The notes beneath the pieces are model-generated. The model had not been told where the DNA came from and did no database searches. It saw nothing but the letters and a program-made list of their open reading frames with translations. A DNA stretch of 7,037 nucleotides, from contig JAPLCH010000043.1 in NCBI GenBank assembly GCA_026392325.1, positions 1-7,037 on the forward strand, read 5' to 3'. Source of the DNA: Solirubrobacterales bacterium. GTDB lineage: Bacteria > Actinomycetota > Thermoleophilia > Solirubrobacterales > Solirubrobacteraceae. Each line of letters starts with the position of its first letter. The first letter of the stretch is position 1. A program made the translations under genes and the position numbers. Positions 1-6,122 of this stretch are shown piece by piece.

Positions 1-1235
1 ATGGCCCACACAACTCCTAGAAAGGTGACGAGTCCTATGACTCCCATCTCAGAAGTGATCTGAATCAGCGTGTTGTGAGGGTAGGTCACACTCCTAACGC
101 CATTGGACCATTCGGGGGCCATCGCAATCGCAACCGTATGGTATCCGCCCAAGCCAACCCCCACAAAAGGGTTGTTTTCGATAACTTTTACACCCTGAAC
201 GTAGGCGGCGAGTCGGCCGTAGGTGTTCTGGGAGTTCGCAAGGCGCAAGGCCGTGGCCGAATCACTACTTGAGAGTTGGCCCGTCAGGAACACGATCATC
301 GCAAGAGCGGCAAGCGTGATTATGACCGACCGCTGCTTCCGTCCCTTCCGAATCGCAGCCAGACCAACCATGATCAGCAGGGCTGAGGCCCATCCGGAGC
401 GAAAGTAACTGAAGAAGATCCCCGATAGCTGGAGCGACACCAGAATCACCGCCGCCGGATAGGCGCTGTTTCCACGCCGGATTGCCCAACAGATTGTGGC
501 CGCTAACGTGACCAGCAACACGGCCACGAAGACCTCGGGGACGTCATAGGGGCCTGCAATTCGAGTTATGCCAGCCTCCGCGTCTAGCCTCTCCAATCCT
601 CCGCTGTATGAGGCCAAACTGAATCCAGCAGTCTTTTCGGCCAGCCCAATCAAGCCAGCGACGGACCCGCCGACTCCAATAGCCAGAAGCATGCGATCAA
701 TGTATTCCTGACTGTAGGCAGCGCTCCTGACGAGCAAAAGCACGACCAGCGGGAGCGTGAAGGCATCAAGCCATATAGTAAGGCCGCTGTTTCGCCCACG
801 GCTGCCAAGTAGGGCTCGCACCAGACCGACAAATGAGAGTGCCGCCAGCCACCGGACGAGTGAGCGGGTGTTACGCGAAGCCGCACTAAGGTCAGTAATT
901 GTCGACAGGGTGAGAACGCCTAGACCAACAATCCAGGCCCGATCAAAAGTTACCAGTGCCCTGTTTCCTGAGGGAAGGCGGACAAATGGGAACAGAGCCG
1001 GCCCCAAAGCCAGCCAGATGAGCAGTGCCCGTTCCGGCACTTTCGCAACCGAAGACGCGAGGAGCGCCGCCGCCGGCAAAGCGAGAACGGGAAGCAAGAG
1101 CATCGTTCGCCCTCCTGCTATGGCAAGCCCAACGAAGAGCGCGGAAATAAGAGCAACCGCTAGCCATCCGAAGTCTTTCGACCTCTGAGGCGAGGACTTT
1201 CGGCTTTGTTGATGTGCAGTTATCAAAGCAGGCAT
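1..1235 (-). CDS. O-antigen ligase/polymerase family membrane protein (Wzy_C/WaaL-like), 3' end cut by window edge
   Basis: An open frame of 411 codons runs from ATG at 1235 to the left edge with no stop, so the C-terminus is missing; family members are usually about 400-480 residues, so only a short piece is probably lost. The translation is strongly hydrophobic, with roughly a dozen candidate membrane segments (for example residues 23-41, 45-62, 71-86, 126-143, 155-170, 233-251, 257-275, 303-318 and 393-411). Family hallmarks seen: AGPYDVPEVF (227-236), a YFRSGW stretch (277-282) at the start of the Wzy_C core, a long loop (about 319-392) with GRLAAYVQG (340-348), ENNPFVGVGLGGY (353-365) and YPHN (385-388), whose His is conserved in this family. 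Such proteins join or polymerise lipid-linked glycans at the outer face of the inner membrane. Polymerase and ligase cannot be told apart here. The ATG lies 48 nt after the methyltransferase stop, with a weak ribosome-binding site and a hairpin directly upstream. No other in-frame ATG, GTG or TTG exists between that stop and 1235. Confidence 0.88.
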   Translation of the reverse strand, partial: MPALITAHQQSRKSSPQRSKDFGWLAVALISALFVGLAIAGGRTMLLLPVLALPAAALLASSVAKVPERALLIWLALGPALFPFVRLPSGNRALVTFDRAWIVGLGVLTLSTITDLSAASRNTRSLVRWLAALSFVGLVRALLGSRGRNSGLTIWLDAFTLPLVVLLLVRSAAYSQEYIDRMLLAIGVGGSVAGLIGLAEKTAGFSLASYSGGLERLDAEAGITRIAGPYDVPEVFVAVLLVTLAATICWAIRRGNSAYPAAVILVSLQLSGIFFSYFRSGWASALLIMVGLAAIRKGRKQRSVIITLAALAMIVFLTGQLSSSDSATALRLANSQNTYGRLAAYVQGVKVIENNPFVGVGLGGYHTVAIAMAPEWSNGVRSVTYPHNTLIQITSEMGVIGLVTFLGVVWA

Positions 1236-1247
1236 AGGCCAAAATTT

Positions 1248-1263
1248 CGCTCTAGATAGAGCG
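1248..1263 (-). promoter_or_regulatory. Perfect palindromic hairpin ahead of the polymerase/ligase start
   Basis: The plus strand reads cgctcta-ga-tagagcg, a perfect inverted repeat with 7-nt arms and a 2-nt centre; as RNA from the minus strand it folds as a 6-bp stem (CGCUCU/AGAGCG) with a four-base loop. It fills the short gap between the methyltransferase stop (1284) and the next ATG (1235) and is followed by AAATTTT in the transcribed direction. It could be a weak attenuator, an mRNA processing or stability element, or an element limiting translation of the membrane protein. The T-run is too short and interrupted for a confident terminator call. Confidence 0.45.
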
Positions 1264-1283
1264 CCCCACCAGCTCGTCTGGGC

Positions 1284-1994
1284 CTACGAATCCTGAACCT
1301 CCAAGTCCGAGTGAACGAGTGTGAACATCACAAGCGTCCTACTCTTGACCTTGCTGAACCTCATGAGTCTGGAGCGGCTCCCATAGTACTCGAGCTCCAC
1401 GACCCTCAACCCTGCCTTATTGAAAACACTAGTGGCGTCTTCTACTGAAGGGCGCCAAAGCTGACGAACTAGATAGGTGGGCCGAAATACAGGAACCCAG
1501 CGACGCAAGCTTTCTAAACGTCGATACCACGACTTCATGGAGGGCAACGAAACCAGCATCACTCCGTTCGGATCGAGGAGGGTTCGGAGCGAGTCTGCCG
1601 CGGCTTGCGGATCCTCCACATACTCAAGAACACTTGAGCAAGCAACGACCCCGGCTGCCCCCTTCAGATCAGGTTGATCGACTGGAAGTGCATCCTGTCG
1701 GTAGCTGACCTCCGTTGAGCCTCCAAGGGAATCCATTCTCTCGCGCGCCAACTGCAACATCTCCGCGGAGGGATCTATGCAAACCACGCGACGATGAGAC
1801 TCCATCAAGAGCTGAGTAATCCGGCCAGGGCCACATCCGACATCAACCGCAAGCAGGCCGTCTCCTACCTCGTCGTCTGCACGCTCAATCGCTCTTCTCC
1901 AGACAAGCACACGCTCATCCATTGAAGGCAGAATCTCATACTCATTGTTGAATTCGCGAGCTTGGGAAGACCAGTACTCGAAGTCCTGAGCCAT
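1284..1994 (-). CDS. Class I SAM-dependent methyltransferase (Methyltransf_11/25 type)
   Basis: A complete 236-residue protein without signal peptide or obvious membrane segment, so probably cytoplasmic. The seven-strand Rossmann methyltransferase signature is clear: motif I AVDVGCGPG (49-57) binds SAM; VVCIDPSAEML (70-80) places an acidic residue, Asp74, at the end of strand 2 for the ribose; QDALP (100-104) corresponds to the next motif; VVACSSVLEYVEDP (116-129) is the strand 4 region; a post-core GVMLVSLPS strand follows (144-152). The C-terminal third (about 155-236) is basic and rich in Arg, Tyr and Trp and probably forms the acceptor-binding cap. The start is supported by AAAGGA just before ATG; the stop is TAG. 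The acceptor cannot be read from sequence. Its place between an AsnB-like enzyme and a glycan polymerase/ligase suggests O- or N-methylation of a sugar, nucleotide-sugar or lipid-linked intermediate, which is inference. An unrelated small-molecule methyltransferase remains possible. Confidence 0.88.
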   Translation of the reverse strand: MAQDFEYWSSQAREFNNEYEILPSMDERVLVWRRAIERADDEVGDGLLAVDVGCGPGRITQLLMESHRRVVCIDPSAEMLQLARERMDSLGGSTEVSYRQDALPVDQPDLKGAAGVVACSSVLEYVEDPQAAADSLRTLLDPNGVMLVSLPSMKSWYRRLESLRRWVPVFRPTYLVRQLWRPSVEDATSVFNKAGLRVVELEYYGSRSRLMRFSKVKSRTLVMFTLVHSDLEVQDS

Positions 1995-2076
1995 TTTTCC
2001 TTTCGTGAAGAATCTAAGACTAAGCTGAGACAGGCAGGTTCCACTTCTCAGTCGGGAAGCGCAAGCGGCACCACAC
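1995..2076 (-). other. 82-nt spacer between the AsnB-like gene and the methyltransferase gene
   Basis: This is the longest non-coding stretch in the window. Besides the ribosome-binding site at its downstream end it holds a modest inverted repeat: CTGAGA at 2025-2030 and TCTCAG at 2046-2051 on the plus strand, a 6-bp stem around a 15-nt loop. No run of T follows in the transcribed direction, so it does not look like an intrinsic terminator. I see no convincing -10/-35 pair. The spacer may mark a boundary between sub-blocks of the cluster, but the sequence alone does not show this. Confidence 0.3.
1998..2003 (-). promoter_or_regulatory. Ribosome-binding site of the methyltransferase gene
   Basis: The minus strand reads AAAGGA followed by AAA and then ATG at 1994. 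The purine-rich Shine-Dalgarno match with a rather short spacer fixes the start at MAQDF. This gene follows an 82-nt spacer and so needs its own initiation site rather than coupling to the gene before it. Confidence 0.6.
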
Positions 2077-3963
2077 TCAGCCCCTATAGTAGCAATTCGA
2101 ATCGTCTAGTTCGCGGCCTTCTATCCACCTCATGTGCCATAGTCCAAAATTGAGTATCGGCCAAAGCCCGAAGCCAGCGCCGCTATCTGCCCGCATGCCT
2201 CCGAGGCTCTGCAAGTCGAAATAGCGGCCAAGCGTTTCCTCGGTCGCGACCAGATCAAAGAGCCTCCCGAGCTCTGTGTCAAACCACTTGCGCACTGGGG
2301 CTCCGAATCCCTGTTTGCGGCGATCCAAGACCCAGTCCGGGAGAACGCCACGGAGGCCAGCCCGAAGGGCAATCTTCGATTGGCTTCCGTTCATCTTCGA
2401 ACTAAGTGACTGGCCATACATGAAATCAACAAGTTCAGGTGCGAGGAATGGGGCCCGAGCCTCAATGCTGTTAGCCATCGAGAAGCGGTCAATCCGCATC
2501 AGAAGCAACTCAGGCAGCCGAACGCCAAACTCGTACTCCTGCGTGTCGAACATGAAACGATCACGAGAACTCTCATCGCGATCAAGTCCAGTGCGCTCCC
2601 AGCCAATATCCGTTGGGGTCTGATCCTCAAGCAGATGCTTCCGCAGTGCCACGGAATTCCATAGAAAGGAGTGAGCAGCCAACGGCCGTCCACCGTTGAT
2701 GGCCCTCAGCACACTTTCTCCAGGTACTCCAATTCGGGCGCCGACCGCTACGGAAGCAGCCCACGCTAAAGGGCTTGGCATGGCTCCAATTGCTTGAATC
2801 GCGGGCCACAATCGAAGGACCTGCCGGTAGGTCGCATAGCCCCAGAAGACTTCGTCGGCTCCCTCTCCCGCCAGCACTACTTTTACGCCGTTGTCCGCCG
2901 CGAGACGGCAGACAAAGTTGAGCGGAATACAGACCGGATCAGCTAACGGTTCATCCTGATGGTGGATCAAATCAGCTAGGAAGCCGACTGCTTCACGCTC
3001 ACCAATTTCTATCTCGTGGTGTTCGGTGCCGAAGTGCTTGGCGACCTTCCTGGCCTCCCCCCTTTCGTCGCCGGGGTCAGCAGCGCCATACCCAACCGAA
3101 AATGTCGCCATCGGTTGTTCCCGGTCTCGGAGCAATGCGACCAGAGCTGAAGAGTCAACCCCTCCGCTCAGCAGGACCCCAACTGGAACATCAGCCATCA
3201 GGCGATCGTTGAGTGAAGTTCCCAGAAGACCCACCGCGGTGGCGGCTGCCTCCGCTACAGGAACCTCCCTCAGGTCCCTGCTGCGAGGCAGCGGTATAAA
3301 TAGTTTCTGCTCAATACCCTTCGAATCGCAGGTCATGATTGTTCCGGGTCGAAGCTTCGAAATGCCCTTGAAGAGCGTTTGTGGGCCAGGCGTAACGAGG
3401 TTTGCGAGGTACGGTCCAATTTGGCTCTGATCAACCTCTGCTGTTACGGACGGGTGTTCAAGAATCGCCTTAATCTCAGAGCCGAATATCAGTCGTCCGC
3501 CCCGCTCAGCCCAATAGAGCGGCTTCTCACCGATTGGGTCACGAGCAAAGCACATGCGTAGCAGATTCGGGTCCCAAAGCGCGAAGGCAAACATGCCCTC
3601 TAAGTGGTCAACACACGCTAGACCGAACCGCTCGTATAGGTGAAGGACCACTTCCGTGTCGCAGGTTGTTCGAAACAGAACCCCATCAGCTTCGAGTCGA
3701 CGTCGAATTGTGGGGTAATTGTAGATCTCCCCGTTAAATACAAGGACGGATCCATCACGACCGACCATTGGCTGGGCACCGCCGGCAAGGTCGACAATCG
3801 CGAGGCGCCTGTGCCCGAGCCCAACTCGACGGTTCTCGCTGAGGTACAGGCCCTCGCCGTCAGGCCCACGATGAACCAGAGTGTCCCTCATCGCAATGAC
3901 TACGTCGCCATTGACCTGCCCGAGAGCAGTTCCGTACTCAAATACTCCTGCAATACCGCACAT
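2077..3963 (-). CDS. asnB: Glutamine-hydrolysing asparagine synthetase-like amidotransferase (AsnB family)
   Basis: A complete 628-residue protein in the usual size range of long bacterial AsnB proteins. The N-terminal class II glutamine amidotransferase domain (about 2-200) begins MCGIAGVF, giving the required nucleophile Cys2, which also fixes the start codon; RGPDGEG (32-38), GHRRLAIVDL (50-59), FNGEIYN (77-83) and RDPIGEKPLYW (141-151) follow. The C-terminal synthetase domain carries the PP-loop LLSGGVDSS (264-272), GEGADEVFWGY (366-376), SIEARAPFL (499-507) and KQGFGAPV (550-557). The known chemistry is ATP-dependent activation of a carboxylate to an acyl-adenylate, then attack by ammonia tunnelled from glutamine. 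All visible catalytic motifs are intact, so it should be active. Homologues in polysaccharide loci are often suspected of amidating uronic acids rather than aspartate. It lies 3 nt after the bi-domain oxidoreductase, which favours a cluster-specific role, but true asparagine synthesis cannot be excluded from sequence. Confidence 0.93.
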   Translation of the reverse strand: MCGIAGVFEYGTALGQVNGDVVIAMRDTLVHRGPDGEGLYLSENRRVGLGHRRLAIVDLAGGAQPMVGRDGSVLVFNGEIYNYPTIRRRLEADGVLFRTTCDTEVVLHLYERFGLACVDHLEGMFAFALWDPNLLRMCFARDPIGEKPLYWAERGGRLIFGSEIKAILEHPSVTAEVDQSQIGPYLANLVTPGPQTLFKGISKLRPGTIMTCDSKGIEQKLFIPLPRSRDLREVPVAEAAATAVGLLGTSLNDRLMADVPVGVLLSGGVDSSALVALLRDREQPMATFSVGYGAADPGDERGEARKVAKHFGTEHHEIEIGEREAVGFLADLIHHQDEPLADPVCIPLNFVCRLAADNGVKVVLAGEGADEVFWGYATYRQVLRLWPAIQAIGAMPSPLAWAASVAVGARIGVPGESVLRAINGGRPLAAHSFLWNSVALRKHLLEDQTPTDIGWERTGLDRDESSRDRFMFDTQEYEFGVRLPELLLMRIDRFSMANSIEARAPFLAPELVDFMYGQSLSSKMNGSQSKIALRAGLRGVLPDWVLDRRKQGFGAPVRKWFDTELGRLFDLVATEETLGRYFDLQSLGGMRADSGAGFGLWPILNFGLWHMRWIEGRELDDSNCYYRG

Positions 3964-3966
3964 TCG

Positions 3967-6111
3967 CTACCTCACAGGGGGCTGTTCGACTGGCGCCGCC
4001 AAGCCCTGAGCGGAATGGAGTGCCTCAAGCGCAACAGCCATAGTTGCAAGCGGATCGGGCCCGGGAAGCTCGGAGTTGGGATTCCTTACCGCTTGGGCAA
4101 TCGCCTTGAACTGATCGGAGTGCCCCTTGTCCCTGCCCCGTGCCCGAACGCTCTTCGTTCCCTTAGGCCCAATAAGCTCGAGATTCTGAAAGTCGTCCAC
4201 CCGTGCCGTATTCCCACCCGCGCTAGCTTCGAATCTCTCCTTGCCTAACTTATTGGCTGCCGCCGCTCCGTAGAGAACCTGAACAATCGAACCGTCGCTG
4301 AAACCGAGCGAAATACTGAACCGCCGGGCAAGGGCCAGCGGCGCCCCCTGATCCGGAAGCATGACCGCCTTGACTTGTGTAGGCAGGCCGTCCACCAGCC
4401 AACAAGCCAGATCAACGAAATGGCAACCCTCGCCGAGCAAACGACCGCCTCCGTCATCTGCATCATCAAGCCAATGGTCGCCAAAACCAAGGGGCGAGTT
4501 CACTCTGAAGGTGGCCTCAATCGGCCCCCTCCCCGATACGTGGCTGCGCAGCTGCTGAAGCAGTGGGGCAAAACGCCGATTAAAACCAACAAAGACCGGA
4601 AGGCCGGAGGAGTCGCGGGCCGCAGCTACAGCTTCAAGCCCAGCCCAATCAAGTGCGGGGGGCTTTTCGACAAACACTGCCTTGCCCGCCTCAAGTGCTG
4701 CTACGGATAGTTCAGCATGCGATGAGTGCCGGGTAAGAATCGCAACGGTGCCGATTGCTGGATCAGAGAGAACCGCATCGACCTCGGACGGCTTCGCATT
4801 GACGCGCTCTGCCATACCCACCGCCGAGAGTCCGCGTGTTGATGCAACAGAATGGATCTGAAAACCTGCGGCCTGTAGCCCAGGTGCAACGACTTGACTT
4901 GCAAAATTGCCAGCACCAATCATGCCAACCACAAGTCGATCAGCACCCCCGTCAATTCTCCGGACTGACGCCATCGGTCGATGCGATGGTGGAGTTGACT
5001 CTCGGTAGGTGAGAGCCACTCCAAGCGGTGAGCGCTCTGACTCCATCAGCTCGTCAAAGACCCTCTCAGCCTCTTCCATCGGCACGGTGCGAGAAACAAG
5101 TTGGTCGAGGTTGATCAGTCCAGCTTCAGCCAATCTCAAAACCTCAGCCATATTCCGGCGCTCAGTCCATCGGACATAACCAATTGGATAATCGAGACCT
5201 CTCTGCTCATACTCGGTGTCGTAGCGGCCGGGTCCGTAGGACCGTGAGAGCCTAAGGTCAATCTCCTTCGCAAAGTAGGGCTCCCGCTGAATATCGATCC
5301 GCACATCGCCGACAATCACCACTCGCCCGCGGTCTCGACAGAGAGTCGCAGCCAAGTTGGCCGGGTCCGGCGACTGAGTCGCGGCGGTAATTATCACGGC
5401 ATCGACTCCATCAAGCTCAACCGGAATTCCTGCGTCCAGGGCGTCGCGCGGGAACCCTCTATGGCAAGCGCCGTTTGCAACGGCAGAGTTGACCAATCCC
5501 GCGTCAAGGTCCATCCCGGTCACAACGCAACCTGACGCTTTCAGTATCTTGCCCGTGATCTGTCCGACAAGACCGAGTCCGATCACCGCAACCCGCTCGC
5601 CGATACGAACATCGGCTTGGCGGACTCCCTGCAAGGCAATCGAGCCGACTGTCGCAAAAGCAGCCTCCACAAACGGAAGTCCGCCGGGAATCGGGACACA
5701 GAGGTTTCCCGGAACCTGGGCGACCTCAGCGTGTACTGCGATCGCTTCGCCGCCACACGCAACCCGATCGCCGGGCGCAAGGTCGGATACCCGACTCCCG
5801 ACGGCGACTACGACTCCAGCCGAGGAATAGCCCAATGGACTTGGTTCATCAAGTTTTGAACGAACCGCCCTTACAGTTCTGGCAATTCCCTCCGACCGTG
5901 CCTTGTCGAGAACCTTGCGAACATCGTCGGGGCGCTTTCGCGCTTTCTGGACAAGGTTGCTGCGTCCAGTCGCGACCTTTACCTTCTCAGTGCCAACACT
6001 GAGCACGCTCGCGCGAACATCCACGATGACGCCGTTAGGCTCAAGGTCAGGCCAAGGGACATCAATGAGTTCAATGCGACCGTTGCGAAGCCGTTGCGTC
6101 ACCTGCTTCAT
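3967..6111 (-). CDS. Bi-domain oxidoreductase: MDR (zinc-less) dehydrogenase fused to Gfo/Idh/MocA dehydrogenase
   Basis: A complete 714-residue protein with two nucleotide-binding redox modules. Residues 1 to about 370 resemble the medium-chain dehydrogenase/reductase family: a GroES-like part with SVLSVGTEK (35-43), PLGYSSAGVV (92-101) and APGDRVACGG (112-121), then a Rossmann fold with VIGLGLVGQITG (176-187) and Asp201 at the end of strand 2. The usual zinc-binding Cys and the GHE motif are absent (SVGTE and GYS stand in their place), so this half is probably zinc-independent. After a linker rich in Pro and Ser (about 371-392), residues 393-700 form a Gfo/Idh/MocA domain: VGMIGAGNFA (395-404), VEKPPAL (481-487) with the family Lys-Pro pair, VGFNRRF (508-514) and EGCHFVDLACW (561-571) with candidate catalytic His564. 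No membrane segments. The same architecture is known from many polysaccharide clusters, where its substrate is undefined; sequential redox steps on a nucleotide-sugar are inferred. Its ATG overlaps the epimerase stop by 4 nt. Confidence 0.92.
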   Translation of the reverse strand: MKQVTQRLRNGRIELIDVPWPDLEPNGVIVDVRASVLSVGTEKVKVATGRSNLVQKARKRPDDVRKVLDKARSEGIARTVRAVRSKLDEPSPLGYSSAGVVVAVGSRVSDLAPGDRVACGGEAIAVHAEVAQVPGNLCVPIPGGLPFVEAAFATVGSIALQGVRQADVRIGERVAVIGLGLVGQITGKILKASGCVVTGMDLDAGLVNSAVANGACHRGFPRDALDAGIPVELDGVDAVIITAATQSPDPANLAATLCRDRGRVVIVGDVRIDIQREPYFAKEIDLRLSRSYGPGRYDTEYEQRGLDYPIGYVRWTERRNMAEVLRLAEAGLINLDQLVSRTVPMEEAERVFDELMESERSPLGVALTYRESTPPSHRPMASVRRIDGGADRLVVGMIGAGNFASQVVAPGLQAAGFQIHSVASTRGLSAVGMAERVNAKPSEVDAVLSDPAIGTVAILTRHSSHAELSVAALEAGKAVFVEKPPALDWAGLEAVAAARDSSGLPVFVGFNRRFAPLLQQLRSHVSGRGPIEATFRVNSPLGFGDHWLDDADDGGGRLLGEGCHFVDLACWLVDGLPTQVKAVMLPDQGAPLALARRFSISLGFSDGSIVQVLYGAAAANKLGKERFEASAGGNTARVDDFQNLELIGPKGTKSVRARGRDKGHSDQFKAIAQAVRNPNSELPGPDPLATMAVALEALHSAQGLAAPVEQPPVR
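3969..3973 (-). promoter_or_regulatory. Ribosome-binding site of the AsnB-like gene, inside the end of the upstream gene
   Basis: The minus strand reads TGAGGT-AGCGA-ATG; GAGGT sits 5 nt before the start at 3963 and overlaps the TAG stop of the bi-domain oxidoreductase gene (3969-3967). The overlap of stop and Shine-Dalgarno sequence with a 3-nt gap suggests translational coupling of the two genes. Confidence 0.65.
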
Positions 6112-6122
6112 GCTGGATCACC
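6108..6122 (-). promoter_or_regulatory. ATGA stop/start overlap with GGTGAT ribosome-binding site
   Basis: The epimerase stop TGA (6110-6108) and the bi-domain oxidoreductase start ATG (6111-6109) share the sequence ATGA. GGTGAT (6122-6117), a good match to the 3' part of the Shine-Dalgarno consensus, lies 5 nt upstream within the last epimerase codons. This arrangement is typical of translational coupling and indicates balanced synthesis of the two enzymes from one mRNA. Confidence 0.65.

Noticed and set aside
757..1188. A 143-codon plus-strand open frame rich in Arg, Ser and Thr
   Set aside because: It is antisense to the polytopic membrane protein; the opposite frame gives clear family motifs and membrane segments, so this is a shadow.
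943..1242. A 99-codon minus-strand open frame at the start of the membrane protein gene
   Set aside because: It is in a different frame from the 411-codon frame carrying the Wzy_C/WaaL motifs and has no domain-like features.
2025..2051. CTGAGA/TCTCAG inverted repeat as a transcription terminator after the AsnB-like gene
   Set aside because: The stem is only 6 bp with a 15-nt loop and there is no T-run downstream in the transcribed direction.
3640..4248. A 202-codon open frame on the plus strand across the junction of the AsnB-like and oxidoreductase genes
   Set aside because: It lies entirely antisense to two strongly supported genes, its translation matches no family I recognise, and it lacks a convincing ribosome-binding site; it is a shadow of the codon pattern on the other strand.
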